A stretch of DNA of 64,000 bases from Herbaspirillum sp. Sphag64 (GCF_014192645.1 NZ_JACHYE010000006.1:1-64000), one strand, 5' to 3'; shown: positions 17,742-26,856, numbered from the stretch's first letter. The notes: generated by a model not told the origin, from the sequence alone. Translations and numbers: made by a program.

Positions 17742-18380
17742 ATGAACGCGCAATCTTCCTCCTCCGCCATACAACTTTATGGTGTCGTGCTCTCCGGCCA
17801 CACGCACCGGGTGCAACTGTTCCTGAATCTGCTTGGACTGCCGTTTGAGTTCATCAATGTCAATCTCGCCAGCGGCGAGAACCATAGCGCCGCATTTCTC
17901 GCCATGAGTCCCTTTGGCGAAGTGCCGGTACTACGCGATGGCGATGTCGTGCTGACCGACTCGAGTGCCATTCTGGTCTATCTTGCCAGCCGCTATGACA
18001 GGAGTGGTCGCTGGTTGCCGCGCGACCCTGTCGCTGCAGCGACGGTGCAGCGCTGGCTCTCGAATGCCTCGGGCAAGATCGCGTATGGCCCTTGTGCGGT
18101 GCGTTTAGTGAAGCTGTTTGGAAAGTCGCTCGACTACGATACTGCAGCGGCGATTTCCCTGCGCGTGCTGGCAGCGATGGAGCTGGAGTTAAGCGAAAAG
18201 AAGTTCGCTCTTGGGGATCAGGTCAGCATCGCCGACGTCGCTGCTTTCAGCTACATTGAACATGTGCCGGAAGGCGGCATCTCATTGGCGCCATATCCCC
18301 ACATCCGCGCCTGGCTTGATCGTGTAAGCGCTTTGCCCGGTTTTGTCGCCATGCCGGCTTCAGCACGCCCGGCAGCATAA
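17742..18380 (+). CDS. Glutathione S-transferase
   Basis: A 212-residue GST. The N-terminal thioredoxin-fold domain (IQLYGVVLSGHTHRVQLFLN, then FGEVPVLRDGDVVLTDSSAI with the cis-Pro and the Glu/Asp-Ser glutathione contacts) covers residues 9-85. The all-helical C-terminal domain contains the SIADVAAFSYIEH N-capping box. It conjugates or reduces electrophiles with glutathione in the cytosol. The next gene starts 2 bp after its stop, so they form an operon. The pair suggests response to a reactive or oxidising compound. Confidence 0.92.
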   Translation: MNAQSSSSAIQLYGVVLSGHTHRVQLFLNLLGLPFEFINVNLASGENHSAAFLAMSPFGEVPVLRDGDVVLTDSSAILVYLASRYDRSGRWLPRDPVAAATVQRWLSNASGKIAYGPCAVRLVKLFGKSLDYDTAAAISLRVLAAMELELSEKKFALGDQVSIADVAAFSYIEHVPEGGISLAPYPHIRAWLDRVSALPGFVAMPASARPAA

Positions 18381-18382
18381 TC

Positions 18383-20440
18383 ATGGCGCTCGCTTCTCCA
18401 TTCCATCCTCAGGAGCTGGCTGCGCAGGAGCGCGTCGGTGTACGGCAACAGCTGGAGGCAGTTGGTCGCAATAATGTGCGCGACCACATGCCGGAGCAGC
18501 ATCGGCGCTTTTTTGCACAACTACCGTTTTTCTTCCTTGGCGCAAACGACGCCAGCGGCCAGCCGTGGGCCACCGTGTTATCCGGTTCTCCCGGCTTTTT
18601 ACAGACACCGGATAGCACTACCTTGCAGGTCAATGCTACGGTCGCTGCTGGCGATGCATTGGCAGGGCAACTGACACGTGGCAAGTACATTGGCGCATTG
18701 GGGCTGGAACCCGCCACGCGCCGGCGCAATCGCGTCAATGGCGTGATTGAAGGTGCCAGCACAGGTGGATTCAGCGTTGCAGTCAAACAAAGCTTTGGCA
18801 ATTGCCCGCAATATATCCAGAGCCGCCAACATCATGAATACCCCAGGCACGCTGGTGGCGCATCACAGGTCATCATTGCCGACCAGCTCAACGATGCTGA
18901 TCGCGCATTGCTTGCAAGTGCCGATACCTTCTTCATCGCTACCAGCAATCTTCAGGCAGACGCTGGCAACGGACGAGGGGTTGACCTGTCGCATCGTGGC
19001 GGCCGGCCGGGTTTTGTGCATGTCGATGATGCAGGCACGGTGACGGTGCCGGATTTCATCGGCAATTTCTACTTCAACACGATTGGCAATCTACTCGCTG
19101 AACCTGCTGCCGGGCTGCTGTTCATTGATTTTGACAGCGGCGATACGCTACAGCTGGCGGTTACGGCGGAAGTCATCTGGGATGGACCGGAGCTCAGGGC
19201 CTTCGCTGGTGCTGAGCGGCTACTGCGTTTTAAGGTCCGTAAGGTGCATCGCAATGTTGCAGCCTTGCCATGGTGCTGGAGTCCGCCACAGCAGTCGCCG
19301 GTGCTGGCTGGTACCGGCACCTGGGAAGCTGCGCAACAGATACTGCAGCAGCATCGACATCAAGGCTGGCGTCGCTTCCGGGTCAGTGCGGTAAAGGATG
19401 AAAGTGCCACCATCCGCTCATTCACCTTGAAGGCAACGGATGGGCTGGGACTGGCGCCGTTTGAGCCAGGCCAGTTTCTGCCAATAAGGATCAGCCTGCC
19501 GGGGAGGGATGCACCCGTGGTGCGCACCTATACACTCTCGGATGCTTCGTATGCGCCGCATTACCGGATCAGTGTCAAGCGCGATGGTTTGGTGTCGAGC
19601 TGGTTACACGATCATGTGCAGGTTGGCGACCAACTGGAGGCTATGCAGCCGGCAGGTGATTTTGTCTTCGATGCAACAAGCCAGCGTCCGCTAGTGTTAC
19701 TCTCAGCCGGGGTCGGTGTGACGCCTATGATGGCGATACTGAACAGCCTGTTGGTCAACGAAGGACGAACCCGCCATCTGCATCCGATTTACTTTATTCA
19801 TGCCGCCCGTCATCCGCGCGAGCAAGCCTTTGCCGAGCACGTCAAAGCATTGGCAGCAAGACACCGCAACCTGCATGCACATGTGCGTTACAGCGCGGTC
19901 GACCAACTGCAGGTCAGTGATCTGGGCGAGGGCGATGTCGTTCGTTACCAGCGCAGTGCAGGGCGGCTGGAGTTTGATTTTCTGCGAACGGTTCTGCCCT
20001 TTGATGATTATGATTTCTACCTGTGTGGACCTGCCAGTTTCATGCAGGATCTTTATGATGGCTTACGCAAGCTGAATATCGCGCCGGAGCGCATCCGCTT
20101 CGAAGCTTTCGGACTAGCGACGGTAAAAACGCTTGCAGCACCAGCAGCACTCGGCGCCGTGCCGATACCTGTCAACTTTGTGCGTTCAGGTGTGACCGCG
20201 CAATGGGATGGAGGCCATCAAAGCTTGCTTGAGCTGGCCGAGGCAGCCGGTCTGCCGGCAGCATCTGGTTGCCGCGCCGGAGGATGTGGTGCCTGTTCCG
20301 TTAGACTCGTTGCGGGAGAAGTTGCTTACACGCGCAATTGTTCAGTGCAAGCCGCGCCGGGAGAAGTATTGTTATGCTCTACGCAGCCGCAGGTAATGGA
20401 CTCAGCGTCGATGTCAGCCGGGATCGTTCTGGATCTGTGA
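18383..20440 (+). CDS. Fusion oxidoreductase: PNPOx-like flavin domain + ferredoxin reductase + 2Fe-2S domain
   Basis: A 685-residue three-part protein. Residues about 1-290 form a pyridoxamine-phosphate-oxidase-like split-barrel module (FFLGANDASGQPWATVLSGS, then GNFYFNTIGNLLAEPAAGLL). Residues about 330-580 are a ferredoxin-NADP reductase module with the FAD motif RTYTLSDAS and the NAD motif LLSAGVGVTPMMAILNSLL. The last 80 residues are a plant-type 2Fe-2S ferredoxin with Cys 630, 635, 638 and 665. It should pass electrons from NAD(P)H through FAD and the cluster to a substrate or to the N-terminal flavin. It is translationally linked to the GST gene, which has no intervening ribosome site. 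Physiological substrate unknown. Confidence 0.9.
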   Translation: MALASPFHPQELAAQERVGVRQQLEAVGRNNVRDHMPEQHRRFFAQLPFFFLGANDASGQPWATVLSGSPGFLQTPDSTTLQVNATVAAGDALAGQLTRGKYIGALGLEPATRRRNRVNGVIEGASTGGFSVAVKQSFGNCPQYIQSRQHHEYPRHAGGASQVIIADQLNDADRALLASADTFFIATSNLQADAGNGRGVDLSHRGGRPGFVHVDDAGTVTVPDFIGNFYFNTIGNLLAEPAAGLLFIDFDSGDTLQLAVTAEVIWDGPELRAFAGAERLLRFKVRKVHRNVAALPWCWSPPQQSPVLAGTGTWEAAQQILQQHRHQGWRRFRVSAVKDESATIRSFTLKATDGLGLAPFEPGQFLPIRISLPGRDAPVVRTYTLSDASYAPHYRISVKRDGLVSSWLHDHVQVGDQLEAMQPAGDFVFDATSQRPLVLLSAGVGVTPMMAILNSLLVNEGRTRHLHPIYFIHAARHPREQAFAEHVKALAARHRNLHAHVRYSAVDQLQVSDLGEGDVVRYQRSAGRLEFDFLRTVLPFDDYDFYLCGPASFMQDLYDGLRKLNIAPERIRFEAFGLATVKTLAAPAALGAVPIPVNFVRSGVTAQWDGGHQSLLELAEAAGLPAASGCRAGGCGACSVRLVAGEVAYTRNCSVQAAPGEVLLCSTQPQVMDSASMSAGIVLDL

Positions 20441-20453
20441 GCAGCGATCATGA

Positions 20454-20678
20454 TCAGGTCTGAAAATACTGTCCTACATTACCTTCTGCCCAGTCTTTGA
20501 TAATGACCTGACCCCGCAAGACCCGATATTCTGAGCGATGGGTTGCCGCATCGAGCTGCAGGACCCGACTTTCCAGAAGATACTCGGTACCGTTGATCGA
20601 TGTATTGATGGCGTTGCAATGCAGGACCGTCACTGGCTGTTGGATTTCTGCAGAGAGTGGATCTGTCAGTTTGTGCAT
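20454..20678 (-). CDS. Small protein of unknown function (74 aa)
   Basis: A frame of 74 residues (MHKLTDPLSAEIQQPV...) with AGAGG 7 nt before the ATG, which supports translation. No signal peptide or membrane segment; probably a small beta-rich cytosolic protein. It is convergent with the fusion oxidoreductase and lies 88 bp downstream of another small unknown gene on the same strand. I do not recognise a family, and it could be a spurious frame. Confidence 0.5.
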   Translation of the reverse strand: MHKLTDPLSAEIQQPVTVLHCNAINTSINGTEYLLESRVLQLDAATHRSEYRVLRGQVIIKDWAEGNVGQYFQT

Positions 20679-20766
20679 CAAATACCTCTCAATGATTCAA
20701 GTTCAATGCGTACACTTCGGGTTTCCTTCAAATGTTGATCTTGCCGCGGATCGCTGCAACTGCTGC

Positions 20767-20997
20767 CTATTCATGTCGGCCCAAAAGTTGAAGCGCGTCG
20801 GCTGCAGCGGTATCCAGGCGCTGGACGATATGTTTTACCCGCGCAGCTTCATCGGGCGTCAACTTCATATCAAATCCATCCTCATCTCTGGCGGCGGTAA
20901 CGATCAGATCAAGCATCAGTCTGAGTGCCGTCGTTTCCGCATCGGCAATACGATTGCGAATGAGGGCTTGCTCATATTTTGACTCGGAGATGCTCAT
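20767..20997 (-). CDS. Small protein of unknown function (76 aa)
   Basis: 76 residues from the ATG at 20997 (MSISESKYEQALIRNR...). The sequence is predicted almost wholly helical, acidic and heptad-like (ADAETTALRLMLDLIVTAAR). A weak GGAAAA precedes the ATG; the frame can be extended to 21105, but that part looks non-coding. It could form a small operon with the 74-residue gene. Family not recognised. Confidence 0.5.
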   Translation of the reverse strand: MSISESKYEQALIRNRIADAETTALRLMLDLIVTAARDEDGFDMKLTPDEAARVKHIVQRLDTAAADALQLLGRHE

Positions 20998-21308
20998 AGA
21001 TTTTCCGACAAGGATTGACGATTGAATATCGTGATTTCCTGGCGATTCAGGCATACCAGATCGATATGCTTCACTGACCTTCCTCGCAAAACCCAGGCTG
21101 ATCAACTCGGCCGAGCACTAGATCGGGACTGAGCACAGGCATCGTTGATTTTTAGGAAACTTTGACGTCATAGAATAGATAAGCACTTCGCCGGTCGCAA
21201 GCGACCAAATGCTGCCAAATACGACGAAATGTGACGTTTCTGTTTGTCCGGCGCGAGGTGCTGCCTTGCCTGCAGATTGGCCTGCAGGTCATTCGGCGTG
21301 ATAACAAA

Positions 21309-22043
21309 TCAACTAACTGCTATAGCGCCGACGAAACTATATCCGACCGCATGTACGGTCCGGATCGGGATGGTGATGCCGGTCTGGGACGCTACCTTGG
21401 CACGCAAACGGCGCACCAGTGAATCCAGCGAGCGACCGGTATAGTAGTCATGCCGTTGGTATAGTTCGGTCAACACAGTCGTTCGTAGCACCGGTTGTCC
21501 AGGCGTGGCGGCCAGCAATTCGAGAAACTTCAGTTCTTTCGCGCTCAGCGATATCTTTTCGTCACCAGCAACATGGAGTTGCCAATGCGCGGCAGAGATC
21601 GTCCAGAGTCGCTCAGTTGCAGGTGCTTCAGTAACCGGCGTTTCTGTGGCGAGAGTCTCCGCCGCAGGTTTTCGTACCCGCTGGGCAATGCTGAGAATTG
21701 CTGCTGACAACTCGCGGCAATCCACAGGTTTGACCAGATACAGGTCAGCGCCACTGTCATATCCCTTGATCTTGTCCTCGACGGCGCTGCGGGCGGTCAG
21801 CATGATGACTGCCAGATCGGTATTGGCGCGGATGTATTGCGCCAATACATAGCCAGATTGATCGGGTAGACCGACGTCGATTACCGCTACCTGATAGTCG
21901 CCGTTGGGCAGTAGCTGGTAAAACCCGGCGGCACTATCTGCGGCCTTGACACGCATGCCAGCCAGTTCCAGCCATTCGACCACGCTGTCGCGCAAATCCT
22001 CGTCATCCTCAACCAGTAACACACCAATGCCAGACGCTTCCAC
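21309..22043 (-). CDS. OmpR-type response regulator
   Basis: A 244-residue two-component regulator. Receiver domain at residues 6-118, with acidic pocket VEDDE, phosphoacceptor D56 (VAVIDVGLP), the conserved Thr in MLTARS and Lys in LVKPVD. A Thr/Pro/Glu-rich linker with repeated TET/TEAP units lies around residues 125-143. A winged-helix effector domain (LSAKELKFLELLAA, DSLVRRLRAKV) follows. The start lies 2 bp after the sensor kinase stop, so the kinase and regulator form one operon, read kinase first. Confidence 0.93.
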   Translation of the reverse strand: MEASGIGVLLVEDDEDLRDSVVEWLELAGMRVKAADSAAGFYQLLPNGDYQVAVIDVGLPDQSGYVLAQYIRANTDLAVIMLTARSAVEDKIKGYDSGADLYLVKPVDCRELSAAILSIAQRVRKPAAETLATETPVTEAPATERLWTISAAHWQLHVAGDEKISLSAKELKFLELLAATPGQPVLRTTVLTELYQRHDYYTGRSLDSLVRRLRAKVASQTGITIPIRTVHAVGYSFVGAIAVS

Positions 22044-22045
22044 CC

Positions 22046-23422
22046 TTAGTCTCTCCTGTCTGAAAACGGTAATGTGATTGTTGCTGTGGTACCGCCAGTG
22101 GGGCGATTACTCAAGCAGATGCTACCGCCATGCTGACTGACGATGCGTTGCACCAGGTACAATCCCACGCCGCTGCCGCCGATAAAGCCGGTACGGCTGC
22201 CACGAAAATATTTCCCGAAAACCAGTGTCAGCTCCTGCTCCGGAATCCCAGGCCCCTCATCATTGACGGTGAGTATGAGGAGACCATCAGCGACGCTCAA
22301 CTCCACCATCACGCTGCCTTGTCTTGGCCCGTATTTGATCGCATTATCGAGTAAATTCAGCAATGCCGTCTTTAGCAGACGACGATCGCCACTGAACACA
22401 ACCGCATCCGCGTGCACCAGCCGCAGCTGCGGATCCCGCTCACTCCAGAGCAGAGAGGCTTCCTCGATGATCGCACGCACAAAATCCGGCGCAACGATAT
22501 TCTCGCGCCGCAATTCGACTTCATTGCCCGGAGTTGGTCCTACTGAAAGTGCCGTTTCTGCTACTTCCACCAGACGTAATACAGCGCGGCGCATCTTGGT
22601 GAGATTGGGGGCAAGCCGTTCGCCACTGGATTGGTCCTTACTTTCCAGGATGTCCAGATTGGTCCGAATGACGGCCAGCGGCGTACGATATTCATGAGAA
22701 AACATATCAACGAAACGTATCTGCGTTTCCAGTGCTTCCTGTTTGGCGGCCAGCGATAGCAGCAGATTGTCCTTGATACGTTCGAAATAGAGCAGTAACA
22801 AGGCAGAAAAAAACAGCAAGGTTCCTGCCAGCGGCACCAGATAGACCACCACGGCGCCAAAATGAGAGATCGTCTCCGGTCTGAACAACTCCGGGGCCTG
22901 CATCGACGTAGCGATACGCACGATATGCGCACCGGTCAGCAGCAATAAACCGGAAATCGCCATGCCGCGACCAAAACTGCGCTTGGCCGGGGACGCTTCA
23001 GCAACAGACGTCAGCAGCGTTTGCAGACATAGCACGAACACCAGTATCAGACTGGCACTGACCAGATAGGAGCGGGCAGTAAAGTCGGCATCGTTGGCCA
23101 GCATCACGACAAACAGAAATGAAAACAAGGCAATCAGGAGGTAGCCCCAGCGCGTGGCAGGCTTTCCGAAAAAGATCTTCAGACCCATCCACACCACCAC
23201 ACAACCTGCAAATAAGCCGATGTTGCCCAATGCCAGCAAGGTCTTGGCCGGACGGCTGGCGTTGAGCAGCGCAATCGTCATGCCCATACCGGTCAAGAGG
23301 CCAGACATGGCCCAAAATCGGGTGCAGCGTTCGACCGGTGCGGCAAAGTAGGTCCCCGCCATGATCGCTGAGATGCATAGCTGCGTGACCGAGAGAGCGA
23401 CGCTGGCAGTGAGGGGATCCAT
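22046..23422 (-). CDS. Membrane sensor histidine kinase (seven-helix sensor)
   Basis: A 458-residue kinase. Residues 1-215 hold about seven hydrophobic segments without a large periplasmic loop, suggesting sensing within or near the membrane. H243 lies in the DHp box (DMFSHEYRTPLAVIRTN). The ATPase domain shows the N box (LLDNAIKYGP), G1 (VNDEGPGIP), F and G2 (GGSGVGLYLVQRI). It pairs with the following OmpR-type regulator. The signal is unknown. No clear ribosome site precedes the start. Confidence 0.92.
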   Translation of the reverse strand: MDPLTASVALSVTQLCISAIMAGTYFAAPVERCTRFWAMSGLLTGMGMTIALLNASRPAKTLLALGNIGLFAGCVVVWMGLKIFFGKPATRWGYLLIALFSFLFVVMLANDADFTARSYLVSASLILVFVLCLQTLLTSVAEASPAKRSFGRGMAISGLLLLTGAHIVRIATSMQAPELFRPETISHFGAVVVYLVPLAGTLLFFSALLLLYFERIKDNLLLSLAAKQEALETQIRFVDMFSHEYRTPLAVIRTNLDILESKDQSSGERLAPNLTKMRRAVLRLVEVAETALSVGPTPGNEVELRRENIVAPDFVRAIIEEASLLWSERDPQLRLVHADAVVFSGDRRLLKTALLNLLDNAIKYGPRQGSVMVELSVADGLLILTVNDEGPGIPEQELTLVFGKYFRGSRTGFIGGSGVGLYLVQRIVSQHGGSICLSNRPTGGTTATITLPFSDRRD

Positions 23423-23680
23423 GAGACTAGAAGCTTGATAGGGGCAAATGAAAGCTGAAATGAAACAATGGCAGACAAATCAACGCCCGCCAGTGTAGCC
23501 GATGATCCTTGTTTTTACATCGTAAGCCAGTCCTTTGCCAGGCTGGCGGTTGAAGGCAACAATACAACCGTAATCAGCGCCGAGGCTAATTAGCGGTCGG
23601 ATATCAATCGCAGTAGAACAGGCTATCCCAGTATCGCCACCAGCATGTTTTCGCACTGGAATGAACCGTGCACAACCCGG

Positions 23681-23686
23681 TATAAT
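23681..23686 (+). promoter_or_regulatory. -10 element of the tRNA-Gly promoter
   Basis: A perfect TATAAT lies 11 nt upstream of the first tRNA base, the usual spacing for a stable-RNA promoter. No good -35 hexamer is seen at 17 bp. Confidence 0.6.
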
Positions 23687-23697
23687 CCCGATCCAAC

Positions 23698-23771
23698 GCG
23701 GGTGTAGCTCAATGGTAGAGCAGAAGCTTCCCAAGCTTACGACGAGGGTTCGATTCCCTTCACCCGCTCCA
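23698..23771 (+). tRNA. tRNA-Gly (anticodon CCC)
   Basis: A 74-nt cloverleaf with encoded CCA. Acceptor stem GCGGGTG/CACCCGC, D-arm GCTCAATGGTAGAGC, anticodon loop TTCCCAA giving anticodon CCC (reads GGG), and T-arm GAGGGTTCGATTCCCTT. It resembles E. coli glyU in acceptor and anticodon arm. It is a single gene with its own TATAAT and is not linked to other tRNAs. Confidence 0.96.
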
Positions 23772-23809
23772 GCGCTGTCGTATTTTGCTTTCTTGCGCTG
23801 ATCTCATGG

Positions 23810-24328
23810 CTAGCTTTGTTCTGGACGATCTTCGGAACCTTGCAAAGTATTGGCTGAAAACCCCTCCAGCTCGTCGGCAAACCGCTGCATCAGATGCACC
23901 AGTTGCGCCAGATCCTGATCTTCCCATTTTTCAAAAATGCCACGGGCGATCCGCTCCCGTGCGATGTCAATGGCACTTGTCATGGTCTTGCCTAGTGCAG
24001 TGAGTACCGCTTCCCGTACCCGTCGATCAGTGCTGCCTTCCTGCCGACTGACCAGCCCCTGCTGTTCCAGTTTGCTGACCTGGCGACTGACCGTGGTGTA
24101 GTCGCGGCCAAGGCGGTCTGCAAGTTCGACAATGCCGATCGGCCCCAGTTTCTCGACGGTAACCAGGAGTGGGAATAGTGCCGGATCCAGCTTGATACCT
24201 GCTTCACGGACGAGTCTCTCATCGACCTGTGGGCGATTCATGACGCTGACGATACTGATGAGGGAGCGATGCAACAGTTTGAGTTGCTCTGATTTATGTG
24301 CATCTTGCACATTTTTATTCAATGGCAT
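23810..24328 (-). CDS. MarR-family transcriptional regulator
   Basis: A 172-residue winged-helix regulator. The DNA-binding helix is GIVELADRLGRDYTTVSRQVSKLEQQGLVSRQ, followed by the wing STDRRVREAVLT typical of MarR. The ATG at 24328 has AGAGGA at good spacing, which favours it over an upstream ATG at 24361. It is divergent from a flavin monooxygenase gene. Two near-identical palindromes flank its start, consistent with autorepression and control of the monooxygenase, relieved by an aromatic ligand. Confidence 0.92.
   Translation of the reverse strand: MPLNKNVQDAHKSEQLKLLHRSLISIVSVMNRPQVDERLVREAGIKLDPALFPLLVTVEKLGPIGIVELADRLGRDYTTVSRQVSKLEQQGLVSRQEGSTDRRVREAVLTALGKTMTSAIDIARERIARGIFEKWEDQDLAQLVHLMQRFADELEGFSANTLQGSEDRPEQS
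24297..24311. promoter_or_regulatory. MarR operator candidate, copy 1
   Basis: TGTGCA-TCT-TGCACA is a perfect inverted repeat lying inside the 5' coding part of the MarR gene (about codons 6-10). It matches copy 2 at 24346-24360 in 13 of 15 bases. Confidence 0.65.
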
Positions 24329-24345
24329 ACCATCCTCTTTAGTTG

Positions 24346-24360
24346 AGTGCATTTTGCACA
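24346..24360. promoter_or_regulatory. MarR operator candidate, copy 2
   Basis: AGTGCA-TTT-TGCACA lies in the short gap between the divergent MarR and monooxygenase genes, 18 bp before the monooxygenase start. The centre-to-centre distance from copy 1 is 49 bp. Confidence 0.65.
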
Positions 24361-24378
24361 TATTAATTGGAGGTGATT

Positions 24379-25881
24379 ATGACAGAAAAACTGGACGTAT
24401 TGATTTGCGGTGCGGGTGCAGCAGGTTTGACCCTGGCAATTGAGCTGGCAAGACGGGGAGTGGCGTTTCGTCTGATCGAGAAGATGGAGAGTCCGTTTCA
24501 CGGCTCGCGTGGCAAGGGAATCCAGCCACGCTCGCTGGAGATTTTTGAGGATATCGGGATCGTTGACCGATTACTGACGATTGGAGAGGCGTATCCAGTG
24601 CAGCGGATCTATGCCGATGACAACAGCTATACCGAGACGGATGGTATCAACCAAAGTCAGGTGATTCCTGGTGAGCCGTATGGCAATCCCTTGCTGATAC
24701 CGCAATTCCTGACTGAGCGCGTGATGCGCGAGCGATTGCTTGAACTCGGTCATCGTGTTGAATTTGGTCATGCGTTACTGGCATTTGAGCAGGACGAGCA
24801 GGGTGTGGTGGTGCAACTCAACAGTAGCGAGGGAACAGAAACTGTACGTGCTCGCTATCTGGTTGGCACCGATGGTGGGCGCAGCACAGTGCGTGCGGCA
24901 CTGGGGATCGCCTTCATTGGCAAGACCTTGGCGGTACGTGCGGTTGTTGCCGATGTCGTGCTGACCGGGCTCAGTCGCGATGCCTGGTATCGCTTTCACC
25001 TTGAGTCGATGGAGAGCCAGTTATCGTTGTGCCCGTTGTTCGGTACGGAACTGTTCCAGCTGCAGGCACCGGTGCCGATGGAGGGCGATGTGGACCTGAG
25101 CGCTGCCGGCTTGAACGAGATGATCTGCAAGCGCACCGGGCGCACTGATATTGCCGTGCATGCGGTTTCCTGGGCCTCGGCGTATGTCATGAATGCCCGC
25201 CTGGCTGAGCGATATCGGGTGGGAAATGTATTCCTGGCTGGCGATGCGGCCCATATTCATCCACCGACCGGTGGTCAGGGGCTCAATACCAGTGTTCAGG
25301 ATGCCTACAATCTGGGCTGGAAGCTGGCCGCAGTGATGCATGGCGCGCCGGCTACCTTACTCGACAGTTACGAAGCCGAGCGTCGGCCGATTGCTGCGGA
25401 TATGCTCGGTCTCTCCACCACATTGCTGGATGCTGCCAAGCGCGGTGATATGCGGCGCGGACGCAATGTGCATCAGCTTGATCTCGGCTATCCAGAAAGC
25501 CCATTGAGCTGGCAGGCCATTGCGCAGTCTGACGAACATGCTGACCAGCTACAGGCCGGTGATCGGGCTCCGGACGCGTTGTTGTACGATGCAGCAGGAC
25601 AGGCAATCCGGCTCTTCGATGCGTTCCGGGGTGTCCATTGGACCTTGATCCGTGTTGGCCCGGAGTGCGCCACTGTTGGTCCGAGTGCCAAGCTGAAGGT
25701 GCTGCGCATTGACGTATCGGATGGTGGCTTGCGTGACCGTGACGGTGCGTTCCGCGATATCTACGCACTGGCTCCGGGCAATTGGGTGCTGGTACGACCA
25801 GACGGCTATATCGGCGCCATGTTCAATGATCAACATCGGGAGAGATTGGGGGCCTATCTCGCGCAGGCAGGGGTGTGCTGA
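24379..25881 (+). CDS. FAD-dependent monooxygenase (aromatic hydroxylase class)
   Basis: A 500-residue class A flavin hydroxylase. The FAD fold DVLICGAGAAGLTLAIELAR is at the N-terminus, the DG motif is GTDGGRSTVRAAL, and the second FAD motif is NVFLAGDAAHIHPPTGGQGL. The C-terminal thioredoxin-like domain of this family is present (GDRAPDALLYD, then NWVLVRPDGYIGAMF). I use the ATG at 24379 because GGAGGTGATT precedes it directly; an ATG 12 bp upstream is less likely. The divergent MarR gene and palindromes suggest induction by the phenolic or polyketide-like substrate. Confidence 0.92.
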   Translation: MTEKLDVLICGAGAAGLTLAIELARRGVAFRLIEKMESPFHGSRGKGIQPRSLEIFEDIGIVDRLLTIGEAYPVQRIYADDNSYTETDGINQSQVIPGEPYGNPLLIPQFLTERVMRERLLELGHRVEFGHALLAFEQDEQGVVVQLNSSEGTETVRARYLVGTDGGRSTVRAALGIAFIGKTLAVRAVVADVVLTGLSRDAWYRFHLESMESQLSLCPLFGTELFQLQAPVPMEGDVDLSAAGLNEMICKRTGRTDIAVHAVSWASAYVMNARLAERYRVGNVFLAGDAAHIHPPTGGQGLNTSVQDAYNLGWKLAAVMHGAPATLLDSYEAERRPIAADMLGLSTTLLDAAKRGDMRRGRNVHQLDLGYPESPLSWQAIAQSDEHADQLQAGDRAPDALLYDAAGQAIRLFDAFRGVHWTLIRVGPECATVGPSAKLKVLRIDVSDGGLRDRDGAFRDIYALAPGNWVLVRPDGYIGAMFNDQHRERLGAYLAQAGVC

Positions 25882-25908
25882 GTGGATAGGCGCGGATGCT
25901 TCCGAACG

Positions 25909-26856
25909 TCAGCCCTTGAACGATTGCCGCCAGGCGCTCGGCGTGACCCCAAACGCGCGCTTGAACAGGCTGCGTAGCGAGCTCGCCGTGCCAAAGCCAG
26001 CCAGTTCTGCAATCCGTTCAATCGGCTGGTCGCTACCTTCCAGCAATCGCTGGCTCAGCGCCAGTCGCTCATTGAGTAGCCACTCGCCAGCGCTGATGCC
26101 AGTCGTTTGCCGGAACTGGCGGGTAAAGGTACGGCGGCTCATCATGACCTGTGTGGCCATGGTGTCGAGCGTATGGGGCACATGCAGACTGGCACGTACC
26201 GCATCAATCAATTCCGCCAGCCGCGAACCCCGCGCTGTGTAGCTGATCGGCTGTTCCACAAACTGTGCCTGACCACCTTGCCGGTGCGGTGGTACAACTA
26301 GCCGCCGCGCAATCAGGCTGGCAGACTCCGCACCATGACGTTGCCGTATCAGATGCAGGCAACAATCGATACCGGCTGCTGTGCCGGCGGAGGTAATCAG
26401 ATTGTCTTCTTCGACGTACAGCACATCTGCATCCAGCAGGACTTCTGGGAAGCGTGCCGCAAAGTCATCCGCAAACGCCCAATGCGTGGTCGCACGGTGT
26501 CCTTCGAGCAGGCCTGCTTGCGCCAGGACATAAGCACCAAGGCAAAGTCCGACGACCTGTGCGCCTCGTCGTTGTGCCGCCACGAGCGCCGCAAGGAGTG
26601 GCTCCGGCGCACGTTCGTCAGGGTTGCGCCAACTGGGGATGATGATGGTGTCAGCATGTGCCAACGTGGACAGATCGTGCATGACGGCGACATCGAATCC
26701 GGCCGTGGTCCGCAATGGACCAGGCTCGGCACCGCATACTCTGAGCTGGAAGCGAGGACTGTCGGGATGCGTATCGCCAAAGACCGCACAAGGTACCGCA
26801 AGATGAAACGGGCTGATCTGGTTGAATGCCACCACAGCGACAAGGGGAGTATGCAT
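25909..26856 (-). CDS. GlxA-type AraC regulator with DJ-1/PfpI sensor domain
   Basis: A 315-residue regulator. Residues 1-185 are a DJ-1/PfpI-like amidotransferase-fold domain with its nucleophile-elbow-like VGLCLGAYVLAQAG. Residues 210-315 are an AraC two-helix-turn-helix domain (MSRRTFTRQFRQTTGISAGE, IAELAGFGTASSLRSLFKRA, GVTPSAWRQSF). It is divergent from a cysteine hydrolase gene, the usual partner arrangement for this regulator family. Confidence 0.92.
   Translation of the reverse strand: MHTPLVAVVAFNQISPFHLAVPCAVFGDTHPDSPRFQLRVCGAEPGPLRTTAGFDVAVMHDLSTLAHADTIIIPSWRNPDERAPEPLLAALVAAQRRGAQVVGLCLGAYVLAQAGLLEGHRATTHWAFADDFAARFPEVLLDADVLYVEEDNLITSAGTAAGIDCCLHLIRQRHGAESASLIARRLVVPPHRQGGQAQFVEQPISYTARGSRLAELIDAVRASLHVPHTLDTMATQVMMSRRTFTRQFRQTTGISAGEWLLNERLALSQRLLEGSDQPIERIAELAGFGTASSLRSLFKRAFGVTPSAWRQSFKG

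Noticed and set aside
23480..23734. Minus-strand frame of 84 codons beside tRNA-Gly.
   Set aside because: It runs through the tRNA gene and its promoter and has no ribosome site or recognisable content.
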